A stretch of DNA of 64,000 bases from Rodentibacter trehalosifermentans (GTDB lineage Bacteria > Pseudomonadota > Gammaproteobacteria > Enterobacterales > Pasteurellaceae), in the NCBI RefSeq assembly GCF_002000545.1, contig NZ_MLHL01000015.1:62001-126000 (forward strand). The letters are read 5' to 3'. Made by a program: the position numbers and the translations under genes. Positions 47,650-57,859 of this stretch are shown one piece after another; positions within the stretch are counted from its first letter, which is position 1; every line of letters starts with the position of its first letter. The notes below the pieces were generated by a model. The model did no database searches, was not told the DNA's origin, and saw only the letters and a list, made by a program, of their open reading frames with translations.

Positions 47650-49095
47650 TTGCAACACGTTAAATTAGCCAGAGACAGAAGAAAAAAGAAATCCCGTATC
47701 AAAGCGGTGATTTTTTTTATTTCATTGGCGCTAATTTTTAGCGGCATTATGCTGGGCTTAAAAGATAACGCGGAATTAGCTCCCTCAGTCCAAAGTGATC
47801 TGGAACCTGAAATGGTTGATGATGTGCAATATCAATCCCTTATACCGGAAGAAACGGTCAATCACACCACTTCACCTCAACACACCGAGGAAGACGCCAC
47901 CTCTTATGATGACGAATTGCAAGCCCAAGATGATGAAGTGGAAGAAGTGAAACCGGAGTTTGATGAGATTGATGCGCTCCCTCAAGATGCGCAAGATGCC
48001 TTAACCAGTTTGCTTGATGCGGCCGATGAGGCATTGCGGATCACCGACCAATTTAGCCATACTGTAGTACGGGGTGACAAATTAAGTGATGTATTAGGTC
48101 TTTCAGGGTTGGATGATGAAACGGCAAACGCACTTATTGCGGCTTATCCTGAGTTAAAAAATCTGCGTGCGGGGCAGCAATTCTACTGGATTTTAGATAA
48201 AAACGACCAACTGGAATACTTAAATTGGCTGGTTTCCGAAAAAGAAGAACGCATTTATGAGCGTGTGGCAGAAGGCAAATTTAAACGTCAAATTCTCGAA
48301 AAACAAAGTGTTTGGAAAAAAGAAGTCTTGAAAGGTCAAGTAAAGGGTTCATTTTCGGCAAGTTTGCGTGCATTGGGGCTAGATTCTCGTCAGATCTCGC
48401 AATTAAGCTCCGCATTACAATGGCAAGTGAGTTTACAAAAACTCAAAAAAGATACGCAGTTTGCGGTGCTGGTTTCACGGGAATATTTAGGGGATAAACT
48501 CACCGGTCAAGGTAATGTTGAGGGGATTCATATTATCGCTAACGGCAAGAGTTATTATGCCATTCAAGCCTCAAATGGTCGTTATTATAACCAACAAGGC
48601 GAAACCCTAGGAAAAGGTTTTGCACGTTATCCGTTGCAGCGTCAGGCTCGAATTTCTTCGCCATTTAATCCAAGCCGCCGTCACCCGGTGACAGGTCGGG
48701 TTCGTCCCCATAAAGGTGTGGATTTCTCTGTCCCAACAGGTACACCTGTCATCGCACCGGCAGATGGATTGGTGGAAAAAGTGGCCTACCAAGCCGGGGG
48801 GGCAGGGCGTTATGTGGTGTTACGCCATGGTCGTGAATATCAAACGGTTTATATGCATTTAAGCCGTCCGTTGGTGCGGGCAGGGCAAACGGTGAAAAAA
48901 GGGGAGCGTATCGCCCTTTCTGGCAACACCGGCATTTCAACAGGCCCTCATTTGCATTATGAATTCCATATCAATGGCCGCCCGGTCAACCCGCTAACCG
49001 TAAAACTGCCGGGAGGTAGCAGCGGTATGGCAACAGCAGAGCGTAAACAATTCCTAGTCCGTGCAAAAGAAGCGATACGGATGTTAAAACTGTAA
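47650..49095 (+). CDS. mepM: Murein endopeptidase with OapA/LysM-like and M23 domains (MepM type)
   Basis: 481 residues from a TTG start ([18 protein letters not shown]). A single N-terminal membrane helix (about 20-36) is followed by an acidic linker (residues about 45-110), an OapA/LysM-like domain ([20 protein letters not shown]) and a C-terminal M23 peptidase domain with zinc ligands in [16 protein letters not shown] and [17 protein letters not shown] (H..D...HxH). Cleaves D-Ala-mDAP cross-links to allow cell-wall growth. TATAAT at 47600-47605 fits a -10. Same neighbourhood as the H. influenzae gene next to znuC. Confidence 0.9.
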   Translation: MQHVKLARDRRKKKSRIKAVIFFISLALIFSGIMLGLKDNAELAPSVQSDLEPEMVDDVQYQSLIPEETVNHTTSPQHTEEDATSYDDELQAQDDEVEEVKPEFDEIDALPQDAQDALTSLLDAADEALRITDQFSHTVVRGDKLSDVLGLSGLDDETANALIAAYPELKNLRAGQQFYWILDKNDQLEYLNWLVSEKEERIYERVAEGKFKRQILEKQSVWKKEVLKGQVKGSFSASLRALGLDSRQISQLSSALQWQVSLQKLKKDTQFAVLVSREYLGDKLTGQGNVEGIHIIANGKSYYAIQASNGRYYNQQGETLGKGFARYPLQRQARISSPFNPSRRHPVTGRVRPHKGVDFSVPTGTPVIAPADGLVEKVAYQAGGAGRYVVLRHGREYQTVYMHLSRPLVRAGQTVKKGERIALSGNTGISTGPHLHYEFHINGRPVNPLTVKLPGGSSGMATAERKQFLVRAKEAIRMLKL

Positions 49096-49100
49096 TACAC

Positions 49101-49131
49101 AAAAAGTGCGGCGATTTTGACCGCGCTTTTT
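49101..49131 (+). terminator. Imperfect uptake-signal terminator after mepM
   Basis: AAAAAGTGCGG and CCGCGCTTTTT arms, 5 bases after the stop codon. Both arms are one mutation away from the uptake-signal 9-mer. Confidence 0.75.
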
Positions 49132-49243
49132 GCGTTTTTACTTTCCCAAAAATCTTCGTTTAGGCGATCTTCAAATCAGAAAAGTTTTATGTTTTAAAGC
49201 CCATCTTTATCCAGCCTTTTTGATATGGTATCCTTTTGCAGTT

Positions 49244-49262
49244 AAGAATTATTATCATTGAT
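49244..49262. promoter_or_regulatory. Fur box before the siderophore importer operon
   Basis: On the minus strand ATCAATGATAATAATTCTT matches GATAATGATAATCATTATC at 13 of 19 positions (12 on the plus strand). It ends 2 bases before the first start codon, where a ribosome-binding site would normally lie. Confidence 0.7.
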
Positions 49263-49264
49263 TT

Positions 49265-50218
49265 ATGGTTAAGCAACGTTATCTGATTTTTCTTATTTTC
49301 GTATTTTCGTGTATTTCGCTTTTTCTTGGAGTAAGCACGGTTAATTTGCAAGGGCTGTTTAATTTTGAGGGAAATCAATGGCAAATTTTTTTGATAAGCC
49401 GCCTGCCGCGTTTAGTGAGTGTTTTGATTGCCGGGGCTTCTTTGAGTGTTTGTGGTCTGGTGATGCAACAATTAAGTCGGAATCACTTTGTTTCACCTAC
49501 CACCGCCGGCACGATGGATAGTGCACGCCTTGGTATTTTAATCGCGATGCTGTTTTTTCCCTCCGCCTCTATGTTATTGAAAATTAGTATTGCAGTAGTC
49601 GTGTCTTTTTTGGGTACGCTGCTTTTTATGACGATTCTTGCCCATGTAAAATTCAAAGATATGATTTTTGTTCCTCTGGTGGGGATTATGTTTGGCAATA
49701 TTATTAGTGCCATCACCGCTTTTATCGCCTATCAACAGGATTTATTGCAAAACCTCTCAGGATGGTTACAAGGGGATTTTTCATTGGTGATGGCAGGAAG
49801 GTATGAGTTGCTTTATTTCAGTATTCTGATGATCGCCATTATTTATCTGTTTGCCAATCGTTTTGCTATTGTGGGGATGGGGAAGGATTTTTCGGTCAAT
49901 TTAGGCCTAAATTACCATCAAGTTTTATACCTTGGTTTATTGCTTGTGGCGGTGGTATCTTCCGTTGTTATCGTTTCTGTGGGTGTCATTCCTTTTCTCG
50001 GTCTGATAATTCCGAATATTGTGCGGCTTTATTTGGGGGATAATCTCAAAAAAGCCCTTTCCCATACGGCGTTATTGGGTGCGGTTTTTGTTTTGTTCTG
50101 TGATATTTTGGGGAGAAGTGTGATTTACCCTTATGAAATTTCGATTAATGCGGTTGTCGGTGTGTTTGGCAGTGGTATTTTCTTATTTTTATTATTGAAA
50201 CGGTATCGCAATGGCTAA
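49265..50218 (+). CDS. Siderophore ABC transporter permease (FecCD family), subunit 1
   Basis: 317 residues, about nine to ten membrane helices: ISRLPRLVSVLIAGASLSVCGLVMQQLSRNHFVSPTTAGT is the family N-terminal block and SVGVIPFLGLIIPNIVRL the conserved ATPase-contact loop. It resembles the FatD/CeuB/YclN/VctD group of catecholate or petrobactin-type importers. No Shine-Dalgarno is visible because the Fur box lies there. Overlaps the second permease by 8 bases. Contains no obvious damage. Confidence 0.88.
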   Translation: MVKQRYLIFLIFVFSCISLFLGVSTVNLQGLFNFEGNQWQIFLISRLPRLVSVLIAGASLSVCGLVMQQLSRNHFVSPTTAGTMDSARLGILIAMLFFPSASMLLKISIAVVVSFLGTLLFMTILAHVKFKDMIFVPLVGIMFGNIISAITAFIAYQQDLLQNLSGWLQGDFSLVMAGRYELLYFSILMIAIIYLFANRFAIVGMGKDFSVNLGLNYHQVLYLGLLLVAVVSSVVIVSVGVIPFLGLIIPNIVRLYLGDNLKKALSHTALLGAVFVLFCDILGRSVIYPYEISINAVVGVFGSGIFLFLLLKRYRNG

Positions 50219-51164
50219 AAAATCTTTGTCTCAATTTCTTTTACTTACGATTTTAGTCTTTATTTCGACCGCACTTTATTTGGGATATGCCCTACCAAGC
50301 CGTTGGCAATATGCACTGGAACATCGTAGTTTATCGCTGTTGGCGATGGTGATAACCGGTGTAGCGATTGCTCTTGCCACAATGATTTTCCAAGTTATTG
50401 TAAATAATCGCATTCTTACCCCGAGCCTTTTAGGACTGGATTCGCTGTACTTGCTAATTCAAACGGGCATTATTTTCCTGTTTGCTTCAAGCACCTTATT
50501 ATCAATGGATTCCATCGCCTTATTTGTAATCTGTACGGTGGCAATGATGTTATTTTCCCTTTTGCTTTATCATTTTTTATTTAAAAAAGAATCGCAGGGT
50601 ATTTTCTTTTTGCTTCTCGTGGGGATTATATTCGGCACGTTTTTTAGCAGTTTAACTACTTTTATGGAAGTGCTTATTGACCCTAATGAATTTCAAATTG
50701 CACAGGATATCGGTTTTGCCAGTTTTAATCGAATTAATACTCATATTTTGTGGATTGCCCTGATTGTTTTAAGCGGAACGGTTTTATTCAGCCTACGTTA
50801 TTGGCGTTATTTTGATGTGTTGGCATTGGGGCGTGAACACGCCATTAACCTCGGTGTCGAGCATCATAAGATGATAAAAAAATTGTTGATTATCGTAGCA
50901 GTTTTAATTTCGGTCTCCACCGCACTTGTGGGTCCGCTCACTTTTCTCGGGCTTTTAGTCATGAATTTGACCTTTGAATTTATACGTGACTACCGCCATA
51001 AAATATTAATTCCTGCCGCAATGTTAATTTCCGTGATAACGCTGGTGTTAGGTCAATTTTTAGTGACGCAAATTTTCACTTTCCGTACCACATTGAGCAT
51101 CATCATTAATTTTGTGGGCGGGATCTATTTTATTTACCTTTTATTAAAAACGAATCGTCAATAG
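50211..51164 (+). CDS. Siderophore ABC transporter permease (FecCD family), subunit 2
   Basis: 317 residues with about nine membrane helices; QVIVNNRILTPSLLGLDSLY and STALVGPLTFLGLLVMNLTFEF are the conserved blocks of the FecCD fold. It forms the heterodimeric channel with subunit 1; it corresponds to FatC/CeuC/YclO. Carries two uptake signals (near 50268 and 50929), so the operon is not a recent arrival. Confidence 0.88.
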   Translation: MAKKSLSQFLLLTILVFISTALYLGYALPSRWQYALEHRSLSLLAMVITGVAIALATMIFQVIVNNRILTPSLLGLDSLYLLIQTGIIFLFASSTLLSMDSIALFVICTVAMMLFSLLLYHFLFKKESQGIFFLLLVGIIFGTFFSSLTTFMEVLIDPNEFQIAQDIGFASFNRINTHILWIALIVLSGTVLFSLRYWRYFDVLALGREHAINLGVEHHKMIKKLLIIVAVLISVSTALVGPLTFLGLLVMNLTFEFIRDYRHKILIPAAMLISVITLVLGQFLVTQIFTFRTTLSIIINFVGGIYFIYLLLKTNRQ

Positions 51165-51177
51165 GACATAGCACGAG

Positions 51178-51945
51178 ATGGCAATCGAAATTAAACATAT
51201 CAGTAAAAGTTACCATGGTAAAAAAGTGGTGGATGATGTTTCACTCAGAATTCCGAAAGGCAAAATCACCTCTTTTATCGGGCCAAATGGTGCAGGGAAA
51301 AGCACGGTATTATCCATTATCAGCCGTTTACTTTCTGCCGATAGCGGCGAGGTGTATTTAAACAATGAATTATTGAATGGTAAAAAAAGTAGCGATATCG
51401 CCAAAGAACTCGCTATTTTAAAGCAAACCAATAATATCAATTTGCGTTTGACCATTGAGGAATTGGTGGCATTCGGGCGCTTTCCCTATTCCAAAGGAAA
51501 CTTAACGGAAAATGACCGCACTTTTATTGACAATGCCATTGCCTATATGGATTTAGAGGCGATTCGCCACCAATATATCGACAGCTTAAGCGGTGGACAA
51601 CGCCAGCGTGCGTATATCGCGATGGTGTTGGCACAGGATACGGATTGTATTTTGCTTGATGAACCGCTGAATAATCTGGATATGAAACATTCCGTGCAAA
51701 TTATGCAGGTGCTGCGTAAATTAGCGGATGAATTGAATAAAACTATCGTGATCGTGATTCACGATATTAATTTTGCCTCCTGCTATTCGGACTATATTAT
51801 CGCGATGAAAAACGGACGTTTGGTTCAACAAGGCGATGTAAACCATATTATGCAATCTTCCGTTTTACAGGAAATTTATAATATGACGATTCCGATTCAA
51901 GAAATTAATCAACGTAAAATTGCCGTTTATTTTAGACATAACTAG
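51178..51945 (+). CDS. Siderophore ABC transporter ATP-binding protein
   Basis: 255 residues. Walker A GPNGAGKSTVLSIISRLLS, Q-loop LAILKQTNNI, signature LSGGQRQRAYIAMVLAQDT, Walker B CILLDEPLNNLD and the H-loop VIHDINFASCYSD. Typical FecE/YclP-type iron importer ATPase. 13 bases after the second permease with the start inside a GAGATGG context. Confidence 0.92.
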   Translation: MAIEIKHISKSYHGKKVVDDVSLRIPKGKITSFIGPNGAGKSTVLSIISRLLSADSGEVYLNNELLNGKKSSDIAKELAILKQTNNINLRLTIEELVAFGRFPYSKGNLTENDRTFIDNAIAYMDLEAIRHQYIDSLSGGQRQRAYIAMVLAQDTDCILLDEPLNNLDMKHSVQIMQVLRKLADELNKTIVIVIHDINFASCYSDYIIAMKNGRLVQQGDVNHIMQSSVLQEIYNMTIPIQEINQRKIAVYFRHN

Positions 51946-51954
51946 GAGTTCTCT

Positions 51955-52866
51955 ATGAAAAAAACATTTTTTGCTTTAACTTTCTCTTTTTTAACCTTGC
52001 TGGGCGGTGCAGCCAAGGCCGCCGATATTCAGGTGGAAAATTTTGCCGGCAAGCAAACAGTGCCGCAAAATCCACAAAAGGTTGTTGTACTTGATTTTGG
52101 TGCGGCAGATACCATTCGTGCTTTAGGGGCAACGGATAAAATTATAGGGTTTCCACAAAGTGGTAAAATTCCGCACTATCTTTCCGAATTTGCCGATAAA
52201 AAATTTAGAAATGTGGGGGATTTGAAAGAGCAATCCCTTGAGCAAATTAATGAGATTGCACCGGATTTGATTATTGCCTCAAAACGTCAGGAAAAAATGT
52301 TGGATAAATTCAAAGAAATCGCTCCGGTTTTTTTCATTGATAATGACTATAAAAACTACTATGGCAGTTTTCAGCAAAATGTAACCGCACTAGGCAAGAT
52401 TTTTGATAAAGAAGAGTTGGCGAAAGAAAAACTCGCTGCCCTAGACAATGTGGTGAGCCAAGTGGCAAAAGAGGCTCAGCATAAAACGGCGTTATTGGTG
52501 CTGGTAAATGAAAGTAAAATGAGTGCCTTTGGTGACGGTTCGCGTTATGGTATGGTATATCAAAAATATGGGTTTCAACCGATTGATCCCAATATTAAAT
52601 CTTCCACTCATGGTCAAAGTGTCGGATTTGAGTATATTTTAGAGAAGAATCCGGATTTCTTACTGGTGGTGGATCGCACTGCAGCAATCACAGAAAAAGC
52701 CAATAATGCACAAAAGGTGTTGGATAACGACATCATCAAACAAACCAAAGCCTATAAAGACGGGAATATTGTCTATTTGGATGCAGCGAATTGGTATCTT
52801 GCCTTTGGCGGTTTAGAATCTATGGAAATCATTTCGCAAGAATTGAATAATGCCGTGCGGAAATAA
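51955..52866 (+). CDS. Periplasmic siderophore-binding protein
   Basis: 303 residues with a cleavable signal peptide (MKKTFFALTFSFLTLLGGAAKAA) and no lipobox cysteine, so a soluble periplasmic protein. The cluster A-2 binding-protein fold of the FatB/CeuE/YclQ type: NPQKVVVLDFGAADTIRALG, SLEQINEIAPDLIIASKRQEK, and NPDFLLVVDRTAAI. This group binds catecholate-type ferric siderophores including petrobactin and its fragments. GGAG lies 6 bases before the ATG. Last gene of the operon; a hairpin terminator follows. Confidence 0.9.
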   Translation: MKKTFFALTFSFLTLLGGAAKAADIQVENFAGKQTVPQNPQKVVVLDFGAADTIRALGATDKIIGFPQSGKIPHYLSEFADKKFRNVGDLKEQSLEQINEIAPDLIIASKRQEKMLDKFKEIAPVFFIDNDYKNYYGSFQQNVTALGKIFDKEELAKEKLAALDNVVSQVAKEAQHKTALLVLVNESKMSAFGDGSRYGMVYQKYGFQPIDPNIKSSTHGQSVGFEYILEKNPDFLLVVDRTAAITEKANNAQKVLDNDIIKQTKAYKDGNIVYLDAANWYLAFGGLESMEIISQELNNAVRK

Positions 52867-52909
52867 ATTTTCCCCCTTTCCTCTAATTGTTTCTACGCCC
52901 CTTTCCTCT

Positions 52910-52933
52910 CGCCCCTTTTCTTGGGGCGTTTAT
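52910..52933 (+). terminator. Terminator of the siderophore importer operon
   Basis: CGCCCC and GGGGCG arms with a 7-base loop, followed by TTTATT, 43 bases after the stop codon. Confidence 0.82.
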
Positions 52934-52938
52934 TCACC

Positions 52939-52980
52939 TGTAAAATAATCTTTACAGCATTTTGTAAACCTTTTATGATA
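52939..52980 (+). promoter_or_regulatory. Strong and weak TyrR boxes upstream of tyrR
   Basis: TGTAAA-ATAATC-TTTACA (52939-52956) is a perfect TyrR box (TGTAAA-N6-TTTACA). A second, weak copy TGTAAA-CCTTTT-ATGATA lies at 52963-52980 with centres 24 bases apart, the classical strong/weak pairing. The boxes lie 33-74 bases before the tyrR start codon. Confidence 0.85.
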
Positions 52981-53012
52981 GGGAACATTTCAATTCTCTT
53001 TGAATCTTCAAA

Positions 53013-53966
53013 ATGACTTTTACATTTGATCCCCAACACCCCTTCTGTTGTTTTATTACCCGCAGTGAAACCATGAAAAGTGCGGTAGAAAATGCCAAAC
53101 GTTTTGCCATGTTTGATGTGCCTTTATTGATCCAAGGTGAAACAGGAACGGGAAAAGATTTATTGGCAAAAGCCTGCCATTTTCAAAGTTTACGCCGAGA
53201 TAAAAAATTTATTGCGGTCAACTGTGCAGGTTTGCCTGATGAAGATGCCGAAAGTGAAATGTTTGGGCGAAAAGTGGGGGAAAGTGAAACCATCGGTTTT
53301 TTTGAATATGCCAATGAAGGCACAGTATTGTTGGATGGTATCGCTGAATTATCACTTAATCTTCAAGCAAAATTGCTGCGTTTTCTGACAGATGGTTCAT
53401 TCCGCCGAGTGGGCGAAGAGAAAGAGCATTATGCCAATGTACGGGTGATCTGTACCTCACAAGTGCCGCTTAATCGGTTGGTTGAGCAGGGCAAGGTGAG
53501 AGCAGATTTATTTCATCGCCTCAATGTATTGACGATTAATGTGCCGCCATTGCGTGAACGGCTTGAGGATATTCCTTCTCTTGTACAAGGTTTTTTGCAA
53601 GAAATTAGCGATCAACTCAATATTCCACTGCCAACCTTTGAGCCTGATTTTCTCACTTATTTAGCCCAATATGATTGGCAGGGCAATGTCCGAGAGCTTT
53701 ATAATACGCTCTATCGAGCCTGTTCATTATCAGAAAAAAATTATTTAACGATTGCCAGTTTAGATTTGACAATGCCACAAAGTGCGGTCATTTCTATCAA
53801 TGAATTTGAACATCAAACCCTCGAAGAGATTATCGGGCAATACGAAGAAAAAGTGCTGCGTGCCTTTTATAAAGAGTTCCCCAGCACAAGAAAACTGGCA
53901 CAACGTTTGGGCATTTCCCATACCGCCATTGCCAATAAATTAAAGCAGTATGGGATTGGTAAATAA
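53013..53966 (+). CDS. tyrR: Short aromatic amino-acid regulator TyrR
   Basis: 317 residues with an AAA+ domain (Walker A QGETGTGKDLLAKACH; ANEGTVLLDGIAELS Walker B region) and a C-terminal helix-turn-helix (RKLAQRLGISHTAIANKLKQYGIG). The N-terminal ACT and PAS domains of E. coli TyrR (513 residues) are absent, as known for Haemophilus. The GAFTGA loop needed for sigma-54 contact is replaced (MFGRKVGESETIGFFEYA), consistent with a sigma-70 repressor. Regulates aromatic amino-acid genes with tyrosine and ATP. Upstream boxes indicate autoregulation. Confidence 0.93.
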   Translation: MTFTFDPQHPFCCFITRSETMKSAVENAKRFAMFDVPLLIQGETGTGKDLLAKACHFQSLRRDKKFIAVNCAGLPDEDAESEMFGRKVGESETIGFFEYANEGTVLLDGIAELSLNLQAKLLRFLTDGSFRRVGEEKEHYANVRVICTSQVPLNRLVEQGKVRADLFHRLNVLTINVPPLRERLEDIPSLVQGFLQEISDQLNIPLPTFEPDFLTYLAQYDWQGNVRELYNTLYRACSLSEKNYLTIASLDLTMPQSAVISINEFEHQTLEEIIGQYEEKVLRAFYKEFPSTRKLAQRLGISHTAIANKLKQYGIGK

Positions 53967-53975
53967 CAGTAAGCG

Positions 53976-56918
53976 TTAGTGAAACAGTTTATCCCAAAAT
54001 TGCTTGATAAACGTCCTTTCCGTTATTAATTCATCATTGGACACGACGGCATTTTTACCGAGCAAATTGAGGTGATGAATGTTATTGCGTAAATCCACAT
54101 AGCATTGTTTGAGTTGGGTGGCATCCGATTGATGAATAATGCCCGCTTTCGCCATAGATTCAAAAATTCTCACATTGTCCGACCATCTGGTTAATGCGGG
54201 GTTTTGTGGGGCATAAGCCAACATTAAATATTGGGCAATAAATTCAATATCCGTAATGCCGCCACGATCGGTTTTAATGTTAAATTCATTGTCTTGAGAA
54301 TGGGATAAATGGGTAAACATTTTCTCACGCATGGCTGACACTTCTTGTCTTAGCGTTGCACCGTCCCTTGGGGTGGAAAGAACCCGCTGACGAATGGCTT
54401 CAAATTTTTCCCGCAATGAGGCTTCACCAAAAACCGGGCGAGCCCGTACCAAGGCTTGTTTTTCCCAAGTCCAAGCTTCATTCAATTGATAATTTTCAAA
54501 GGCGGAGAGGGAACACCCCAGTAAACCGGCTTCACCGGAGGGGCGTAATCGCATATCAATGTCATAAAGTACCCCCGCACTGGTATTTAAGCTAAAAATG
54601 CTCACGATTTTTTGGGCAAGTTTGAGGTAAAACTGATTGTTATCGATGATTTTTTTCCCACCTACCGTTTGACCTTCCACTGCTTCATAAAGAAAAACCA
54701 AATCGAGATCGGATTTGTAACCCAATTCGATCCCCCCGAGCTTTCCATAGCCCACCACCAAGAAGTTTTTTTCACCATGTTGTAAATGTTGAGGCACACC
54801 AAAGCGGTCAGAAACCTGTTTCCATGCCAAATTCACCACGGATTGAATGATGGCTTCTGCCAAATAGGTGAGATGATCGCTGACTTTCATCACCGGCAAT
54901 GCGCCTAAAATATCCGCAGCAGCCACCCTCAACAACGTGGCTTGTTTAAATTGGCGTAAGGCATTGATAAATTGCTCTTCATCATCTTGGGGTAAGCGCA
55001 ATAAATATTGTTGAAGTTCATCAGCATATTGGGTGAAGGGGAGAGGATGACGCAAACTTTCCGTGTTAAGAAGCTCATCAAGCAAAATCGGATGCTGGGC
55101 AAGTTGATCAGCAATCAGCTGAGATTGGGCACTCAGTTTGATCACTTGACGTAAGGCCTGAGGATTTTCAAGTAACAGCTCTAAATAGGTGGTACGACTG
55201 GAAATTTTCTCAATGAGATGCAAAATTCGTGGTAATAAAGTGCGGTAGTTTTCTTGTTTAAAAATCAGTGAAAACACCGTTGGCATTAATTGTGCCAGCA
55301 CTTCCCGCCCACGGCTTCCAATCACTCGGCGATGTAAATTTTCCTTAAATTGCCCAAGCTTGTTTAATATCTCATCAATATCTTCAGGCAGGATGTCGGT
55401 TTCTTGTAGCATTTGCGCTATGTCATCAAAATCTGCCTCTAAAAAGTCCAGCCATTGGTTTTCTTTTTCCCTGTTTTCCTCTGTTTCTTCACCAATAAGT
55501 TGATTGAACACCGCGCGCACTTTTTCCTGCATCTGTTGTAAAGTGCGGTGAAAATCTTGCCAGTTTTCTATTATATAGTGGCGTTCAATCTGCTGATTTT
55601 GCTCATCTAAACAAGTGAAATGCCGACAGGCCTCAATTAATCGCCATTGGTCTATGTCATGGGTGGGCAAGGTTTGGGTTTGTTGATCATTGATGGCTTG
55701 TAGAATATTTTCGACCCGGCGTAAGAAAAGATAACTTTCCCGCAAATGCTGATATTGCGTTGGGGTAATAAGCCCCAATTGGGTTATTTTAGGCAGAATA
55801 TGAAGCAAACTCTGCTGTTGTAAGGCAATTTCCCGTCCCCCACGAATTAATTGAAAAACTTGGGCGATAAATTCCACTTCACGGATCCCACCTGCCCCCA
55901 GTTTGATATTTTCTTTCAGCCCACGGCGGCGAACTTCTCGTTCAATTTTTCCTTTCATCTCCCGCAATGATTGAATCACGCTGAAATCAATGTAGCGGCG
56001 GTAAACAAAAGGCCGGAGCATTTTTTCCAAATAGGTGATATTCGGATCATCACTTTGTGCGCCCAAAATACGCCCTTTAATCATGGCATAGCGTTCCCAA
56101 TCCCGTCCTTGGTCTTGATAATATTGCTCCATGGCGGCAAAACTTAGGGCTAACGCCCCGTTTTCACCAAAAGGGCGTAGGCGCATATCCACACGATAAA
56201 CAAACCCATCTACGGTGAAATCATCTAAGGCACTGATTAAGCGTTGCCCTAGGCGTGTGAAAAATTTGGCGTCATCTACCGGTTTTCTTGCCCGGCTTCC
56301 TTCGATATTCGTTTCTCCCTGAGTGGGATAAGTAAAGATCAAATCAATATCGGAAGAAAAATTAAGCTCAAATCCACCGAGTTTTCCCATGCCCAAAATA
56401 TAAAGTGGTTGGGCTTTGCCTTGTTCGTCCAATGGTGTGCCCATTTCCTCACAGGCTTGGCGATAAAGCCAATCCCGAGCAGCAATAATAAGGCTTTCAG
56501 CCAACTGTGAAAGACGGATAAAAATCTCTTCAACCGTGGCAAGGTTGAGGCTTTGGCAAAAACTGAGTTTTGCCATTTCTATATTGCGGAAAATGCGTAA
56601 GGTCTTATAAAACGCCGCTTCATCGGAAATATTTGCCAGTTGATTGTTCAAACGTGCCGAATATTGTTCGCACGCTGCAAAAGTTGGGCTTTTTTCCCAC
56701 CATTGTGCCAATAAGTGCGGTTGTTTTTGCAAGACTTTTTCCACAAACTCCGACATCGCCACCGCATAGCCTAATCGCCCGATTGGGTGGCTTTTTTCTT
56801 GTTGATATTGCTGAATGTGTTGGGTGATGACATGGATATCCGTTTCAGGAAAAGATTGGCACAAAATCGAACCAAGTGCGGTAAGTTTTTGTTCTATAAG
56901 CGAGGAAAGTGCGGTCAT
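53976..56918 (-). CDS. glnE: Glutamine synthetase adenylyltransferase GlnE
   Basis: 980 residues with the two nucleotidyltransferase domains of Gln[25 protein letters not shown] in the N-terminal deadenylylase half and [26 protein letters not shown] in the C-terminal adenylylase half, both with GK.GG.E...SD.D motifs intact. Controls glutamine synthetase activity by AMP addition and removal. The start codon region is an uptake signal (ATGACCGCACTT). It is the last gene of the tsaE-amiB-mutL-miaA-glnE operon, 5 bases after miaA. Confidence 0.96.
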   Translation of the reverse strand: MTALSSLIEQKLTALGSILCQSFPETDIHVITQHIQQYQQEKSHPIGRLGYAVAMSEFVEKVLQKQPHLLAQWWEKSPTFAACEQYSARLNNQLANISDEAAFYKTLRIFRNIEMAKLSFCQSLNLATVEEIFIRLSQLAESLIIAARDWLYRQACEEMGTPLDEQGKAQPLYILGMGKLGGFELNFSSDIDLIFTYPTQGETNIEGSRARKPVDDAKFFTRLGQRLISALDDFTVDGFVYRVDMRLRPFGENGALALSFAAMEQYYQDQGRDWERYAMIKGRILGAQSDDPNITYLEKMLRPFVYRRYIDFSVIQSLREMKGKIEREVRRRGLKENIKLGAGGIREVEFIAQVFQLIRGGREIALQQQSLLHILPKITQLGLITPTQYQHLRESYLFLRRVENILQAINDQQTQTLPTHDIDQWRLIEACRHFTCLDEQNQQIERHYIIENWQDFHRTLQQMQEKVRAVFNQLIGEETEENREKENQWLDFLEADFDDIAQMLQETDILPEDIDEILNKLGQFKENLHRRVIGSRGREVLAQLMPTVFSLIFKQENYRTLLPRILHLIEKISSRTTYLELLLENPQALRQVIKLSAQSQLIADQLAQHPILLDELLNTESLRHPLPFTQYADELQQYLLRLPQDDEEQFINALRQFKQATLLRVAAADILGALPVMKVSDHLTYLAEAIIQSVVNLAWKQVSDRFGVPQHLQHGEKNFLVVGYGKLGGIELGYKSDLDLVFLYEAVEGQTVGGKKIIDNNQFYLKLAQKIVSIFSLNTSAGVLYDIDMRLRPSGEAGLLGCSLSAFENYQLNEAWTWEKQALVRARPVFGEASLREKFEAIRQRVLSTPRDGATLRQEVSAMREKMFTHLSHSQDNEFNIKTDRGGITDIEFIAQYLMLAYAPQNPALTRWSDNVRIFESMAKAGIIHQSDATQLKQCYVDLRNNIHHLNLLGKNAVVSNDELITERTFIKQFWDKLFH

Positions 56919-56923
56919 TTTTG

Positions 56924-57859
56924 CTAACTCTTTATCTGTGCTTCGATTTGGCGTAACACCGTTTCTTTGGCTTGGGTAGGATTGAGACTATCTAACCATT
57001 GAACCGGTGTTTTCCAGCCCCGTAACCAAGTGATTTGGCGTTTGGCGAGTTGGCGGGTGGCGCAAATACCACGAAATACCATTTCATCGTGCTCATATTT
57101 GCCTTGCAAATAGTCCCACATTTGGCGATAGCCCACGCAGCGGATAGAAGGTAAATCCGCTGTGAGATCGCCTCGTGCATAGAGTTTTTCCACTTCTTGT
57201 TGAAAACCCAATTCAATCATTTTATGAAAACGTTGTTCTATTCGATTATGCAAAATATGGCGATCTTCAGGGGCAATGGCAAATTGCATGATCTCATAGG
57301 GTAGGGTTTCGCCCTTTTGTTCAGTCAACTCAGTGAGGGATTTTCCCGTAATATAGAAAACTTCTAAGGCTCGATTGATGCGCTGACTATCATTAGGATT
57401 GATGCGTTGTGCAGAAATCGGATCAATTTTTGCCAGTTCATGGTGCAGCATCGCCCAACCTTGCTGTGCGGCTTTTTGTTCAATCTCGGCACGGATTGCT
57501 TCATCTGCTGAGGGTAAAGGGGATAACCCTTCAAGTAAGGCTTTGTAGTAGAGCATAGTGCCACCCACAAGCAGAGGGATTTTGCCCTGTGAGGTAATGT
57601 CTGCCATTTCCTGTAAGGCATCTTCACGAAAATTCATGGCGGAATAGCTTTCCGCCGGATCTAAAATATCAATGAGGCGGTGGGGAGCTAAAGCCAATTC
57701 TTCTTTGGAGGGTTTTGCCGTGCCAATGTCCATTCCTTTATAAATTAAGGCGGAATCCACGCTAATGATTTCCACCGGCAACTGTTGACGCAGTTGAATG
57801 GCTAAATCCGTTTTACCGGAGGCGGTAGGCCCCATTAAAAAAATTGCAGTTGGTTTCAT
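56924..57859 (-). CDS. miaA: tRNA dimethylallyltransferase MiaA
   Basis: 311 residues. Transfers a dimethylallyl group to A37 of tRNAs reading UNN codons. P-loop [18 protein letters not shown], then [40 protein letters not shown] and the later [13 protein letters not shown]. The start lies directly after the mutL stop. Length is typical (E. coli 316). Confidence 0.96.
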   Translation of the reverse strand: MKPTAIFLMGPTASGKTDLAIQLRQQLPVEIISVDSALIYKGMDIGTAKPSKEELALAPHRLIDILDPAESYSAMNFREDALQEMADITSQGKIPLLVGGTMLYYKALLEGLSPLPSADEAIRAEIEQKAAQQGWAMLHHELAKIDPISAQRINPNDSQRINRALEVFYITGKSLTELTEQKGETLPYEIMQFAIAPEDRHILHNRIEQRFHKMIELGFQQEVEKLYARGDLTADLPSIRCVGYRQMWDYLQGKYEHDEMVFRGICATRQLAKRQITWLRGWKTPVQWLDSLNPTQAKETVLRQIEAQIKS

